A stretch of 64,000 bases of DNA, from positions 310,001 through 374,000 of the forward strand of contig NZ_FMBW01000071.1 in NCBI RefSeq assembly GCF_900091725.1. The letters are read 5' to 3'. Positions 42,591-51,809 of this stretch are shown here, one piece after another (position 1 is the stretch's first letter; every line of letters begins with the position of its first letter). Under the pieces are notes generated by a model. It saw only the letters and a list, made by a program, of their open reading frames with translations, had not been told where the DNA came from and did no database searches. Source of the stretch: Streptomyces sp. DvalAA-43. GTDB lineage: Bacteria; Actinomycetota; Actinomycetes; Streptomycetales; Streptomycetaceae. The translations under genes and the position numbers were made by a program.

Positions 42591-42655
42591 TCGTGGGGCG
42601 GGTGGCGAGGGTCGAGCTCGTGGGGCGGGTGGCGAGGGTCGAGCTCGTGGGGCGG
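42591..42655. repeat. 27-bp direct repeat, 2.4 copies
   Basis: Two perfect 27-bp units (42591-42617, 42618-42644) and 11 bp of a third, immediately after the terminator and before the convergent 140-residue gene. Confidence 0.88.
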
Positions 42656-42683
42656 GCTCGGAAATCGCGGATCGGACCAGGTG

Positions 42684-43106
42684 TCATGGGCCGGTGCCCG
42701 CCTCCCCGGACCCGGTGCGGTGCAGGGCAGCGAGTTCGCCCAGATCGTTCGCGACCATGACGTGCGCGAGACGGCCGGCCACTGCCACGACCTGCGGCCA
42801 TGCCGCCGCCCGTAGGTACTGCTCGTCGGTGTCGTCCGGCGCCTCGGAGCCTGCGGCGATGAGCGCGGAGCCCAGCTGGCGCATGAGGTCGACCTCTTCG
42901 TCGGTCCGCAGACTGGTACCGAGGTACCGCTCCGGTTGGCCGGCGTCGCAGAAGTCGTCGAAGAGCACATGAAAGATGTGGTCCAGGTTCTCGAAAACCG
43001 ACGGATCGAGCCACACCGCCCGCTGCCACGGAGGGTTGGCCAGGGCCAGCACTGCCGGCACGAGGTTGACGCGGAAGTTCGACAGGAGCTGCCCGTCCTC
43101 GGTCAT
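42684..43106 (-). CDS. Uncharacterised actinobacterial protein (SCO4402-like)
   Basis: This 140-residue soluble protein has ALANPPWQRAVWLDPSVFENLDHIFHVLFDDF, TSLRTDEEVDLMRQLGSALI and AAAWPQVVAVAGRLAHVMVANDLGEL. The pattern resembles the SCO4402 family of Streptomyces, which has no known function; contact-dependent-immunity-like folds share this LDxxxHxLFDD style. ATG 43106. Single gene. Confidence 0.7.
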   Translation of the reverse strand: MTEDGQLLSNFRVNLVPAVLALANPPWQRAVWLDPSVFENLDHIFHVLFDDFCDAGQPERYLGTSLRTDEEVDLMRQLGSALIAAGSEAPDDTDEQYLRAAAWPQVVAVAGRLAHVMVANDLGELAALHRTGSGEAGTGP

Positions 43107-43260
43107 GGGCCGGAGCGTAGTGCCGCCCCCGCGCGAAGCGCACCCGATACGCCCCCGAAACCCCCGCGCCCCGGAGGCGGCGGGAGCCTCCGGATAAGGT
43201 AATGGGGAGATAAAGAGATCACCAAGTGCGTCAAGAGCCGCCGCACCTCGGGAGGAAGCC

Positions 43261-43731
43261 ATGGGAACCCACCGCACCACGCTGCCCGGAGTCGGTGTGC
43301 AGTACGACTACACGACCGAGTCGGGCCAGCACATCTCTGTCGTCGTCCACCACGACGGACGGCGGTTCATCGGCTTCTACGACCAGGACGACCCTGATTC
43401 GTGCCGGCTCTCGGTACCCCTGACGCCCCAGGAGGCCACCGGCCTCGCGCACCTCATCGACGCCGCGCCCATCGACGCCGTACGCACCGACGGCATCGAC
43501 CTGGTCACCGAGCACATCCCGCTCGGGACGCGCTCCCCGTACGGCGGGCGACTGCTCGGGGAGACGAAGGCCCGGACCAGGACGGGGGCCTCGATCGTGG
43601 CCGTGCTGCGGACCCACAGTGCGCATCCGTCTCCCGGGCCGGACTTCCGGTTCGCCATCGGGGACACGCTCGTCGTCGTCGGAACACGTGAGGGCGTCGA
43701 CACGCTCTCCGAGATCATTGCGGAGGGCTGA
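43261..43731 (+). CDS. Cation:proton antiporter regulatory subunit (TrkA-C)
   Basis: This 156-residue protein has an N-terminal sensor-like part (TTLPGVGVQYDYTTESGQHISVVVHHDG) and a TrkA-C domain at residues about 85-150 (LGETKARTRTGASIVAVLR...FRFAIGDTLVVVGTREGVDTL). It is the cytoplasmic ligand-gated subunit of the antiporter encoded 2 bp downstream. ATG 43261 follows GGAGGAAGCC. Confidence 0.93.
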   Translation: MGTHRTTLPGVGVQYDYTTESGQHISVVVHHDGRRFIGFYDQDDPDSCRLSVPLTPQEATGLAHLIDAAPIDAVRTDGIDLVTEHIPLGTRSPYGGRLLGETKARTRTGASIVAVLRTHSAHPSPGPDFRFAIGDTLVVVGTREGVDTLSEIIAEG

Positions 43732-43733
43732 CC

Positions 43734-45008
43734 GTGCACGACACGACCGCACTGCTGGTGGAGCTCGGCTCCGTCATTCTGGGGCTGGGCATCATCGGCC
43801 GCTTCGCCGGGCGGATAGGCCTCTCGCCGATCCCGCTCTATCTGCTGGCCGGGCTGGCGTTCGGCGAGGGCGGGCTGCTGCCGCTGGGGGCCAGTGAGGA
43901 ATTCACCGCCGTCGGCGCCGAGATCGGCGTCATCCTGCTGCTGCTCCTGCTCGGCCTGGAGTACAGCGCCTCGGAGCTGGTGACCAGCCTCAAGACCCAG
44001 TACCCGTCCGGGGCCGTGGACTTCGTGCTCAACGCGACCCCGGGAGCGGTGGCGGCGCTGTTGCTCGGCTGGGGGCCGGTGGGGGCGGTCGCCCTGGCCG
44101 GGGTCACCTGGATCTCCTCGTCCGGGGTCATCGCCAAGGTGCTCACCGACCTCGGGCGGCTCGGCAACCGGGAAACGCCCGTGATCCTCGGTGTGCTCGT
44201 CATCGAGGACCTGTCGATGGCCGTCTATCTGCCGCTGCTCACCGCGATGCTCGCGGGCGTGGGCCTCGCCGGGGGCAGCATCGCGCTGCTCATCGCGCTC
44301 GGCACCGTCGGGTTCGTGCTCTATCTGGCGCTGCGGCACGGGCGGTTGATCAGCCGCGCGGTCTCCTCCGACAATCCGGAGATGCTGCTCCTGGTCGTCC
44401 TCGGGCTGACCGTCCTGGTGGCCGGTGTGGCACAGCAGTTGCAGGTGTCCGCCGCCGTCGGCGCGTTCCTCGTCGGGATCGCGCTCTCGGGCGAGGTCGC
44501 CGAGGGGGCCCGCAAGCTGCTGACGCCGCTGCGGGATCTGTTCGCCGCCGTCTTCTTCGTGTTCTTCGGGCTCTCCACCAATCCGGCCGAGATCCCGCCG
44601 GTGCTGCTCCCGGCGGCGCTGCTGGCGATCGTCACCGTCCTCACCAAGATCGCCACCGGGTGGTACGCGGCCCGGCGGGCCGGAATCGGTTCGCGCGGGC
44701 GCTGGCGGGCCGGCGGGACGCTCGTCGCACGTGGCGAGTTCTCCATCGTCATCGCCGGTCTGGCCGTGGCGACCGAGCCCCGGATCGGGCCCATCGCCAC
44801 CGCCTACGTCCTCATCCTCGTCATCGTCGGACCGCTCACCGCCCGCTGGACCCAGCCGGTCGCGGCCCGGATCCAGGCCTGGCGCGGCCGGGGCGACGGT
44901 GGCGGTGGCGGTGGCGGAAAGGGGAGCGCCAAGGGGAGTGGCGAAGTCGCCGTGGCCCGTCCGGCGACCGCCGTTCAGGAGGAGGAGTTCGCCTCCTCCG
45001 CCGACTGA
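43734..45008 (+). CDS. CPA2 cation:proton antiporter (KhtU/KefB-like)
   Basis: This 424-residue protein has 12-13 TM helices and a Na+/H+ exchanger fold: LGLGIIGRFAGRIGLSPIPLYLLAGLAFGEGG, LLLLLGLEYSASELV, WISSSGVIAKVLTDLG, VIEDLSMAVYLPLL and FFVFFGLSTNPAEIPP. With the TrkA-C subunit it should be a K+/H+ antiporter that adjusts cytoplasmic K+ and pH. GTG 43734 is 2 bp after the regulator stop. The tail is Gly/Ser-rich and acidic. Confidence 0.94.
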   Translation: MHDTTALLVELGSVILGLGIIGRFAGRIGLSPIPLYLLAGLAFGEGGLLPLGASEEFTAVGAEIGVILLLLLLGLEYSASELVTSLKTQYPSGAVDFVLNATPGAVAALLLGWGPVGAVALAGVTWISSSGVIAKVLTDLGRLGNRETPVILGVLVIEDLSMAVYLPLLTAMLAGVGLAGGSIALLIALGTVGFVLYLALRHGRLISRAVSSDNPEMLLLVVLGLTVLVAGVAQQLQVSAAVGAFLVGIALSGEVAEGARKLLTPLRDLFAAVFFVFFGLSTNPAEIPPVLLPAALLAIVTVLTKIATGWYAARRAGIGSRGRWRAGGTLVARGEFSIVIAGLAVATEPRIGPIATAYVLILVIVGPLTARWTQPVAARIQAWRGRGDGGGGGGGKGSAKGSGEVAVARPATAVQEEEFASSAD

Positions 45009-45069
45009 GGACGGACAGAGGCAGCGCGTACGGGCCCGGGAGGACAGTCGTCCGCCGGGCCCGTACCGC

Positions 45070-46017
45070 TCACAGCGGGGTCGCCGCGTGCAGGATCCCC
45101 ACCAGGGTCACCGTCGCGTTGAGCGACGACAGCGCCGAGGCCGCCGTGCCCACCGTCGCGACCAGGGCCGCGAGTGCGGCATGGGCGGACGACGGCGGCC
45201 ACAGCCGGACCGGCAAAACCGGGGCGAGCAGCGCCTCCACCCGGCGCGGTACGGGGCCCGCCGGGGCCGCGAAGGCCGCGAACCCCGCCGAGACGTCCGG
45301 CGCGCGGTGCGAGTACAGCGCCGCCTTGCCGACCGCGACCGCCACCACCCGCCGGTCGCCGACCGCACAGGCGGCCTCCTCGTCCGCCCACCGTTCGGTG
45401 CTGAACGACACCGCCGTACGCAGCGGCAGCAGGAACGGGTTGGCGCGCGCCGCGAGCTGGGCGGCCAGCAGATAGCGGTGGTGCCGGGCGGCCAGATGGG
45501 CCCGCTCATGGGCGATCAGGGCCCGCCGCTCCCAGGCGTCCAGGCACTCGGCCATCGCGGTCGAGACGATGACGCGACCCGGACTCCCGGGCAGCGCGTA
45601 GGCGTACGGCTCCGGGTCCGGGAGCACCGCGACATCGCCGGAGACGACGGAGGGCGCGGCGGCCAGCGCGCGCCGCGCGACGATCCGCAGCCGCAGATGG
45701 CGGCAGACCGTCCACCCGCACGCCACCAGCACCGCCGCCAGCGCCCCGATCGCGACGATGCCCGCCTTCTCCTCGTACGGCACCGCCTCCCGCACCTCCG
45801 GATCCGACCAGCCGTCCGGCAGCGGATTGCCCGGCAATTGCGCGGTGCCCACCACCATCAGCAGCCCCAGGCACAACGTGCTGCACAGAGCCAGCAGCGC
45901 GCCGACGACGGCGAGCAGCCGGGTCGCGATGCGGGGGTGCAGATGCTGTTCGGCCAGGCGCGCGATCGGCAGCGCGGTCAGCGGCAGCACGAGCGGCAGA
46001 CAGACGAAGACACCCAT
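45070..46017 (-). CDS. M56-family membrane metallopeptidase
   Basis: This 315-residue protein has N-terminal TMs (MGVFVCLPLVLPLTALPIARL; LLAVVGALLALCSTLCLGLLMVV; KAGIVAIGALAAVLVACGWTV), a zincin motif (LIAHERAHLAARHH) and a C-terminal TM. It is the BlaR1/MecR1-like sensor-peptidase class without a ligand-binding domain. It lies 7 bp downstream of the blaI-type gene, so peptidase and repressor form the classic sensor/repressor pair. Confidence 0.92.
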   Translation of the reverse strand: MGVFVCLPLVLPLTALPIARLAEQHLHPRIATRLLAVVGALLALCSTLCLGLLMVVGTAQLPGNPLPDGWSDPEVREAVPYEEKAGIVAIGALAAVLVACGWTVCRHLRLRIVARRALAAAPSVVSGDVAVLPDPEPYAYALPGSPGRVIVSTAMAECLDAWERRALIAHERAHLAARHHRYLLAAQLAARANPFLLPLRTAVSFSTERWADEEAACAVGDRRVVAVAVGKAALYSHRAPDVSAGFAAFAAPAGPVPRRVEALLAPVLPVRLWPPSSAHAALAALVATVGTAASALSSLNATVTLVGILHAATPL

Positions 46018-46024
46018 CGGTGGG

Positions 46025-46543
46025 CTACATGCCTTCCGTGTCGCGGGGGTTGTACGGATCGTCCGGGGCGTCCGCCCGCGCGAGCAGGGCGCGCAGGCGG
46101 TCCTCGTCACCGGGGGAGAGCGCCGAGATGAAGCGGGCGAGCACGGCGTCCCGGTCCCGTTCGCCGTCCAGCACGCGGCGCATCCGCAGGGCCGCGAGAC
46201 CGGCCTCGTCGGAGACGGACGTCCAGGTGTAGGAACGGCCCTCGCGGGACCGGGTCACGGCGCTCTTGGCGTAGAGGCGGGAGAGGATCGTGATGACGGT
46301 GGTGTACGCGAGGTCGCCTTCGAGGTGCTCCTGGACCCAGCCGGCCGTCGCGGGGCCGTTCGCCGAGCGCAGCACGGCGAGTACCTGCGACTCCAGTTCG
46401 CCCTGGCCGCGCCTGCGCAGCCGCCGGCTCCCGGCACCCATGCCGCCGGGGAGCACCGCACCGGAGGGCGGATCCGCGGGAGCGGGCACTCCGTCGCGCG
46501 GTGGTTCGTTGTCCGGGGGGTGGCCGGGCCTGGCCGAGTCCAT
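46025..46543 (-). CDS. BlaI/MecI/CopY-family repressor
   Basis: This 172-residue protein has a winged-helix domain (about 40-110; GELESQVLAVLRSANGPATAGWVQEHLEGDLAYTTVITILSRLYAKSAVTR) and a C-terminal dimerisation part (FISALSPGDEDRLRALLARAD). An inner ATG at 46441 would start at MGAGSRRLRRRG and is a real alternative; the extra N-terminus is Pro-rich. It probably binds TCTACA-N4-TGTAGA at 46656-46671 and represses itself and the divergent terB gene. Confidence 0.92.
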   Translation of the reverse strand: MDSARPGHPPDNEPPRDGVPAPADPPSGAVLPGGMGAGSRRLRRRGQGELESQVLAVLRSANGPATAGWVQEHLEGDLAYTTVITILSRLYAKSAVTRSREGRSYTWTSVSDEAGLAALRMRRVLDGERDRDAVLARFISALSPGDEDRLRALLARADAPDDPYNPRDTEGM

Positions 46544-46655
46544 CGGGGGGTCCGCCCTTCTGCGAAGCCGCGTCGGCCGCGGCGTCGCAGCATCCTACTT
46601 TCCGCCGGTTCCGGGGCCCGTTCCCGGGACACAGCGGACGCCGCTGCTGCTAACT

Positions 46656-46671
46656 TCTACACGTCTGTAGA
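46656..46671. promoter_or_regulatory. Predicted BlaI operator
   Basis: TCTACA-CGTC-TGTAGA is a perfect inverted repeat with the TACA...TGTA core typical of BlaI/MecI/CopY operators. It lies between the blaI-type gene and the divergent terB gene, 49 bp before the terB start. Confidence 0.7.
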
Positions 46672-46719
46672 GTTGGCTTCAATCCGGCAACGCACCGCAA
46701 CGCAACGTATGGAGACGTC

Positions 46720-47175
46720 ATGGCACTGTGGGATCGGATCAAGGAATCCGCCTCGTCGATGCAGTCGCAGCTGGAAGCGAAGAAGAACGACCTGAAGAGC
46801 GGGGCGTTCCGCGACGCGAGCATGGCCATGTGCGCCCTCGTCGCCGCGGCCGACGGTTCCATCGACCCGTCCGAGCGCCAGCGCGTCGCCTCGCTGATCG
46901 CCACCAACGAGGTACTGCAGAACTTCCCGGCGGACGATCTGCAGCGCCGGTTCAACGACTACGTGAACAAGCTCACCGCCGACTTCGCCTTCGGCAAGGT
47001 CAGCGTGCTCCAGGAGATCGGCAAGGCGAAGAAGAAGCCCGCCGAGGCGCGTGCCGTCATCCAGATCGGCATCGTCATCGGCGGCGCCGACGGTGACTTC
47101 GACAAGACGGAGCAGGCCGTCGTGCGCGAGGCGTGCTTCGCGCTCGACCTCCCGCCGCACGAGTTCGACCTGTAG
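46720..47175 (+). CDS. TerB-family tellurite-resistance protein
   Basis: This 151-residue all-helical TerB protein has AFRDASMAMCALVAAADGSIDPSERQRVASLI and the second half RAVIQIGIVIGGADGDFDKTEQAVVREACFALDLPPHEFDL, each with an acidic (A)ADG(S/D)(I/F)D metal-binding motif. TerB proteins take part in metal-linked membrane stress responses. ATG 46720 follows GGAGACGTC. The upstream BlaI-like operator predicts induction when the M56 peptidase inactivates BlaI. Confidence 0.94.
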   Translation: MALWDRIKESASSMQSQLEAKKNDLKSGAFRDASMAMCALVAAADGSIDPSERQRVASLIATNEVLQNFPADDLQRRFNDYVNKLTADFAFGKVSVLQEIGKAKKKPAEARAVIQIGIVIGGADGDFDKTEQAVVREACFALDLPPHEFDL

Positions 47176-47281
47176 TCCCGCACGGTCAGTCCACCGGACC
47201 GGACGCCCGGAGCGGCTGCCCGGTCCGGCCCCGAACCGCCGGAAGAAGCGCGACCGACTGACCACCGGTCCGCGCCCGGCG

Positions 47282-47320
47282 GGCCGGGGACGCACGACTC
47301 CCCCCTGTGCGTCCCCGGCC
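47282..47320. terminator. Bidirectional terminator
   Basis: A perfect 14-bp stem (GGCCGGGGACGCAC, 47282-47295, with 47307-47320), 11-nt loop, between convergent terB and pucR. The rest of the 305-bp gap (47176-47480) shows nothing else. Confidence 0.8.
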
Positions 47321-47480
47321 ACCCTCTCCGGACCCCGCCTCCACGGCCCACGCGCCGATGGACGCGGGGTCCTGTGGTGTCTGCCGACCCGTCACCGCTC
47401 CTCGGCTCCATCCATCGGCGGATGCGGGGAGCACGGGCGTACCGCCCCGCCATCGCCACTCCGCCGTCACCGCCCCGCCG

Positions 47481-48551
47481 TCACAGCTCCTTGGTCGGCC
47501 AGTCCAGCAGCCGGGCGCCGATGACCGCCGTCTGCAGGGTGTAGCGGTGCATCGGGTCGGACGGATCGGAGCCGGTCAGCTGGTGGATCCGCTCCAGCCG
47601 GTAGGTCAGCGCCCGCACGCTCAGCGAGAGCCGGCGGGCCGTCTCGGCGGCCACGCAGCCCGCGTCGAAGTAGACGTTGAGCGTCTTCAGGAGGGGCTCG
47701 GCACCGCCGCGGGCCTTCTGGAGCGGGCCCAGCTCGCTGCGCACCAGGTCGGCCATCGCCTGCCGGTCGCGGGTCAGCACCGGGTAGACCAGCAGATCGG
47801 CGGCGTACAGCACCGGGTCGTCCAGATCCATCCGCTCCGCGAGATCCAGCGCGTCCAGCGCCTCGTCGTAGGAGTGGACCACCCCGCCGGGCCCGTGGTG
47901 CGGGCGGCCCACCGCGACGCGGCCGCCGTCCGTCGCCGCGTGCGACTGCTTGGCGAAGTACCGCAGGACGTCGGGCTGGCTGCCGGGGGCGATGCAGACC
48001 AGCCGCCCGTCCTTCGTCGTGAGCAGGATCTTCCGGCCGCTGAACCGGGCCAGCAGCGCCGCCTCCACCGTGCGCGGCACGGAGTCGGTCTCCGTGTACG
48101 CCTCCGGGCCCGTCGCCACCGCGACCGCGTGCGCGCGCGAGAGCCGCAGCCCGAAGCGGGTGGCCCGCTCGGCGAGCCGGCCCAGGTCGCTGCGCCCGTA
48201 CAGCAGGTCGTCGATGAACTCGCGGCGCGCCGCCTCCTCGCGGCGCACCGTCATCCGCTGGGCCCGCTCGAAGCCCTCCGCGAAGGCGTCGACGGCCTGC
48301 TCGACCGCGGCCAGCACGGAATCCGCGGCCGCGCCGTCGGCGGACGAGGTGAGCGGCCAGGCGGCGCGGGTCGCCGCGAGATGACGGACCACCAGGGCGC
48401 GCAGCTGGAACCCGTCCTCTGCGGCCGCCTTGCCCAGCAGCCGGCGGTCCTCCAGCTCGTCCCGGTTGAGGCGGCGGCCGGTGGCGGCCACCTCGGCCAG
48501 GATGCGGGCATAGTCCCCCAGAACCTCATCGGATATCTCCGGCTCCGGCAC
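47481..48551 (-). CDS. PucR-family transcriptional regulator
   Basis: This 356-residue protein has an N-terminal helical region (about 1-110), a central GGDEF-like/CdaR domain (about 115-290; FGLRLSRAHAVAVATG, VGRPHHGPGGVVHSYDEALDALDLA) and a C-terminal PucR helix-turn-helix (PLLKTLNVYFDAGCVAAETARRLSLSVRALTYRLERI). GTG 48551 is 6 nt after GGAGGA. It is divergent from the YqiJ/flotillin/AAA+/channel operon. Two TGCCGG-N3-CCGGCA palindromes in the shared promoter are its likely binding sites, and the first flotillin operon has one too. Confidence 0.93.
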   Translation of the reverse strand: MPEPEISDEVLGDYARILAEVAATGRRLNRDELEDRRLLGKAAAEDGFQLRALVVRHLAATRAAWPLTSSADGAAADSVLAAVEQAVDAFAEGFERAQRMTVRREEAARREFIDDLLYGRSDLGRLAERATRFGLRLSRAHAVAVATGPEAYTETDSVPRTVEAALLARFSGRKILLTTKDGRLVCIAPGSQPDVLRYFAKQSHAATDGGRVAVGRPHHGPGGVVHSYDEALDALDLAERMDLDDPVLYAADLLVYPVLTRDRQAMADLVRSELGPLQKARGGAEPLLKTLNVYFDAGCVAAETARRLSLSVRALTYRLERIHQLTGSDPSDPMHRYTLQTAVIGARLLDWPTKEL

Positions 48552-48608
48552 GCGTTCTCCTCCAGTTCTGACGCAACTTTGACACTCGCTCAACGCATAC
48601 CTGCCGCT

Positions 48609-48660
48609 GCCGGTGCCCGGCATCAAGGAAGGGCAAAGATTGCCGGACTCCGGCAGTGCG
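48609..48660. promoter_or_regulatory. Two palindromic operator-like sites between pucR and the flotillin operon
   Basis: TGCCGG-TGC-CCGGCA (48609-48623) and TGCCGG-ACT-CCGGCA (48642-48656) are the same 6-3-6 palindrome, start to start 33 bp, about three helical turns. The second and its flanks match the site upstream of the NfeD/flotillin operon at 35290-35334. Confidence 0.75.
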
Positions 48661-48813
48661 GTGCGGTGGCCTCCGTGACAGGATCCGGTCAGCACCAACC
48701 GGGGGAAACACGGGGGGACACGGGGGACGACCTGGCTGCTGCGGCGCCGTTTCAGGCGGTGCCGCAGCACCTGGGTCACCGTCGGCCGCCCGGCAAGTCG
48801 AGGGGGTGGACCG

Positions 48814-49491
48814 ATGCGGGAGTTCCTGAGCGCTGCGACTGCCTTTCCCGCCGTTCTGTTCGGCGCCGCACTGGCCGTCGTCGTCTTCTTCTGGCTCCTC
48901 GTGCTGCTCGGCGCGGCCGACCACCATTCCTTCGACGGCGACCTCGACACCGGCCTGGCCGGGACCGGTGGGGTGCCGGTCACCGTCTCGGTGTCCGTGA
49001 TGGTCGTCGTCGGCTGGTTCACCAGTCTCACCGGTACGGTCCTCCTGCACCGCAGCGGGGTCACCGGCCTCACCCGGGCCGCGCTGGCCTGCGGGGTGCT
49101 CGTCGCGGCGCTGCTGATCGGCCGGGTCGTGCTGCGGGTGCTGGTGCGCTGCTTCCGCCGGAGCTTCCCGGACGAGCCCCCGCCCTCGCGTCAGGACTTC
49201 CTGGGCCGGGTCTGCACGGTCCGTACCGGTTCCGTGAGCGCCGACTTCGGCCAGGCCGAGGTCACCGCGGACGACGGCTCCACCGCGATCGTCCAGGTCA
49301 GGCTGCTCGCCCCGGGGGACGCCACGACAGACGCCACGGCGCTCGGCGCGGGCAGTGCGGGGCTGCTGTACGCGTACGACGCCGAGGGCGAGTTCTTCTG
49401 GGTCTCGCCCTACGACAGGGCGCTGGACCCGGGGCCGCCGACGCCCCGACCACGCACGGCGTCGCGCCGGACCCCGCGCCGCACCGGCTGA
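48814..49491 (+). CDS. OB-fold/NfeD-like membrane protein (YqiJ-like)
   Basis: This 225-residue protein has two to three TMs (FPAVLFGAALAVVVFFWLLVLLG; VSVMVVVGWFTSLTGTVLL; LTRAALACGVLVAALLIGRVVLRVLV) and a C-terminal OB-fold (FLGRVCTVRTGSVSADFGQAEVTADDGSTAIVQVRL). In E. coli the similar YqiJ is encoded beside the flotillin YqiK; here too a flotillin follows. ATG 48814 follows GAGGGGGTGG. First gene of the four-gene operon to 59092. Confidence 0.85.
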   Translation: MREFLSAATAFPAVLFGAALAVVVFFWLLVLLGAADHHSFDGDLDTGLAGTGGVPVTVSVSVMVVVGWFTSLTGTVLLHRSGVTGLTRAALACGVLVAALLIGRVVLRVLVRCFRRSFPDEPPPSRQDFLGRVCTVRTGSVSADFGQAEVTADDGSTAIVQVRLLAPGDATTDATALGAGSAGLLYAYDAEGEFFWVSPYDRALDPGPPTPRPRTASRRTPRRTG

Positions 49492-49682
49492 CCGACCGGA
49501 CGACCTCGGCCGGACGCACGTCCAACGGGACAGTCCGACCGCACCGGCCGACCGCTCCGGCCGGGCGCACCACCCGCCGCGTCGCCGCCGTGCAACGGAC
49601 CCCGCCACCGGGGCCGCCCGCTGCCGCAACCGCCGCACCCCCGTCCCTTCACCACCTTCCTCACCAGCCGCCAAGGACTGTC

Positions 49683-51809
49683 ATGGATGCCATCTCCCTG
49701 GGCTTCGGTGTGCTCGTAGCCGTTGTCCTGCTCATCGCCATCGCCCTGCTCCTCGTCGTCAGCCGGCTCTTCCGCAAGGTCGAGCAGGGCAAGGCGCTGA
49801 TCATCTCCAAGACCAAGAAGGTCGATGTCACCTTCACCGGGGCCGTCGTCCTGCCGGTACTGCACAAGGCCGAGACCATGGACATCTCGGTGAAGACCAT
49901 CGAGATCCGCCGCACCGGGCGCGAGGGCCTGATCTGCCAGGACAACATCCGCGCCGACATCCACATCAACTTCTTCGTGCGGGTCAACAAGACCGTCGAG
50001 GACGTCATCAAGGTCGCCCAGTCCATCGGTACGGAACGGGCCAGCGACAAGGTGGCGATCCAGGAGTTCTTCGGCGCGAAGTTCGCCGAGGCGCTCAAGA
50101 CCGTCGGCAAGCAGCTGGACTTCGTCGACCTGTACACCAAGCGCGAGGAGTTCCGGGACCGGATCATCCGGGTCATCGGCACGGACCTGAACGGCTACCA
50201 CCTCGACGACGCCGCGATCGACTTCCTTGAGCAGACGCCGATGACGCAGCTGGACGGCGCCAACATCCTCGACGCCCAGGGCATCCGGAAGATCACCGAG
50301 CTGACGGCGATCGAGCACGTGCGCACCAACGAGTTCCAGCGCACCGAGCAGAAGGAGATCACCCGGCAGGACGTCGACGCCCGCGAGACCATCCTGGAGC
50401 TGGAGCGCCGGCAGGCCGAGGCCGAGATCAAGCAGCGCCGCGAGATCGAGACGCTGCGGGCCCGCGAGGAGGCCGCCACCGCCAAGGTCCAGGAGGAGGA
50501 ACGGCTCGGCTCCCAGGCCGCGTTCATCCGTACCGAGGAGCAGCTCGGCATCCAGCGCGAGAACCAGGCGCGGGAGATCGCCGTCGCGCAGAAGAACCGC
50601 GAGCGCGTCATCGCCGTGGAGAACGAGCGCATCGAGAAGGACCGGCTCATCGAGGTCATCGGGCGCGAGCGGCAGACCGAGCTGGACCGGATCGCCGCGA
50701 CGAAGGAGGTCGAGGCCGAGCGCCGCGAGGTCGCCGATGTGATCCGGGAGCGGATCGCGGTGGACCGTACGGTCGCCGAGCAGGAGGAGTCCATCAAGAC
50801 GCTGCGGGCGGTCGAGGAGTCCGAGCGCGCCCGCAGGTCGGTCATCATCGCCGCCGAGGCGGAGGCCCAGGAGAAGCTGGTCAAGGACATCAAGGCCGCC
50901 GAGGCGGCCGAGGCCGCGGCCACCCACCTGGCCGCCGAACAGCTGACGCTCGCCGAGGCCCGGCTGAAGACCGCGGACCTGGACGCCCAGGCGAAGCTGC
51001 GGCTGGCCGAAGGTGTCCAGGCCGAGTCCGCGGCGCCCGGTCTGGCGGAGGTCCAGGTGCGGGACGCGGAGGCCGATGTCATCGAGAAGGCCGGTCTCGC
51101 CGAGGCCGAGGCCACGTCCGCCCGGCTCAGGGCCGAGGCGGAGGGGGCCAGGCTCAAGGCGCTCGCGACGGCCGAGGGCACCCAGGCCCAGGCCACGGCC
51201 GACGCGGCGATGATCGGCGAGAAGCTGAAGGCCGAGGCGGCGGGGCTGACCGAGAAGGCGGCCGCGATGGCGGCGCTGGACGACGCCTCGCGCGGCCACG
51301 AGGAGTACCGGCTGCGGCTCGCGGCGGAGAAGGAGATCCGGCTGGCCGGTCTCGATGTGCAGCGGCAGGTGGCCGAGGCGCAGGCGACAGTGCTGGCCAC
51401 CGGCCTGGAGAACGCCGACATCGACATCGTCGGCGGGGAGTCGGTCTTCTTCGACCGGCTGGTCTCGGCCATCTCGATGGGCAAGAGCTTCGACGGGTTC
51501 ATGGAGAACTCGGACACGGCGAAGGCCCTCGCGGGACCGTGGCTCGACGGCACCTCGTCGTTCACGGACGACCTGACCCGGGTCCTGGGCTCGGTGTCCA
51601 CCGGCGATGTGCAGAACCTGACGGTGTCCGCGCTGCTGATGCGGATGATGCGGGCCCCGGGGGCCGGGGTCTCGTCGGGCCAGGTGCAGCAGCTGCTGGC
51701 CGCCGCGAAGGAGCTGGGGCTGGCCGACCTGCCGGTCTCCGCGGTGACCGGCGCGGCGGACACCACCGCCGTGCCCGTCTCGCGGAACGGGGCGGCGCCG
51801 GTCGCGTAG
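49683..51809 (+). CDS. Flotillin family protein (2, YqiK-like)
   Basis: This 708-residue protein has an N-terminal TM (LGFGVLVAVVLLIAIALLLVVSRLF), an SPFH domain (about 35-220; VEQGKALIISKTKKVDVTFTG, REGLICQDNIRADIHINFFVRV), a very long coiled coil of charged and Ala-rich heptads (about 220-560) and a C-terminal oligomerisation end (LENADIDIVGGESVFFDRLVSAISMGKSFDGFMENS). It is longer than the first flotillin and of the YqiK type. The following giant ATPase gene suggests it recruits or anchors that enzyme at the membrane. Confidence 0.95.
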   Translation: MDAISLGFGVLVAVVLLIAIALLLVVSRLFRKVEQGKALIISKTKKVDVTFTGAVVLPVLHKAETMDISVKTIEIRRTGREGLICQDNIRADIHINFFVRVNKTVEDVIKVAQSIGTERASDKVAIQEFFGAKFAEALKTVGKQLDFVDLYTKREEFRDRIIRVIGTDLNGYHLDDAAIDFLEQTPMTQLDGANILDAQGIRKITELTAIEHVRTNEFQRTEQKEITRQDVDARETILELERRQAEAEIKQRREIETLRAREEAATAKVQEEERLGSQAAFIRTEEQLGIQRENQAREIAVAQKNRERVIAVENERIEKDRLIEVIGRERQTELDRIAATKEVEAERREVADVIRERIAVDRTVAEQEESIKTLRAVEESERARRSVIIAAEAEAQEKLVKDIKAAEAAEAAATHLAAEQLTLAEARLKTADLDAQAKLRLAEGVQAESAAPGLAEVQVRDAEADVIEKAGLAEAEATSARLRAEAEGARLKALATAEGTQAQATADAAMIGEKLKAEAAGLTEKAAAMAALDDASRGHEEYRLRLAAEKEIRLAGLDVQRQVAEAQATVLATGLENADIDIVGGESVFFDRLVSAISMGKSFDGFMENSDTAKALAGPWLDGTSSFTDDLTRVLGSVSTGDVQNLTVSALLMRMMRAPGAGVSSGQVQQLLAAAKELGLADLPVSAVTGAADTTAVPVSRNGAAPVA

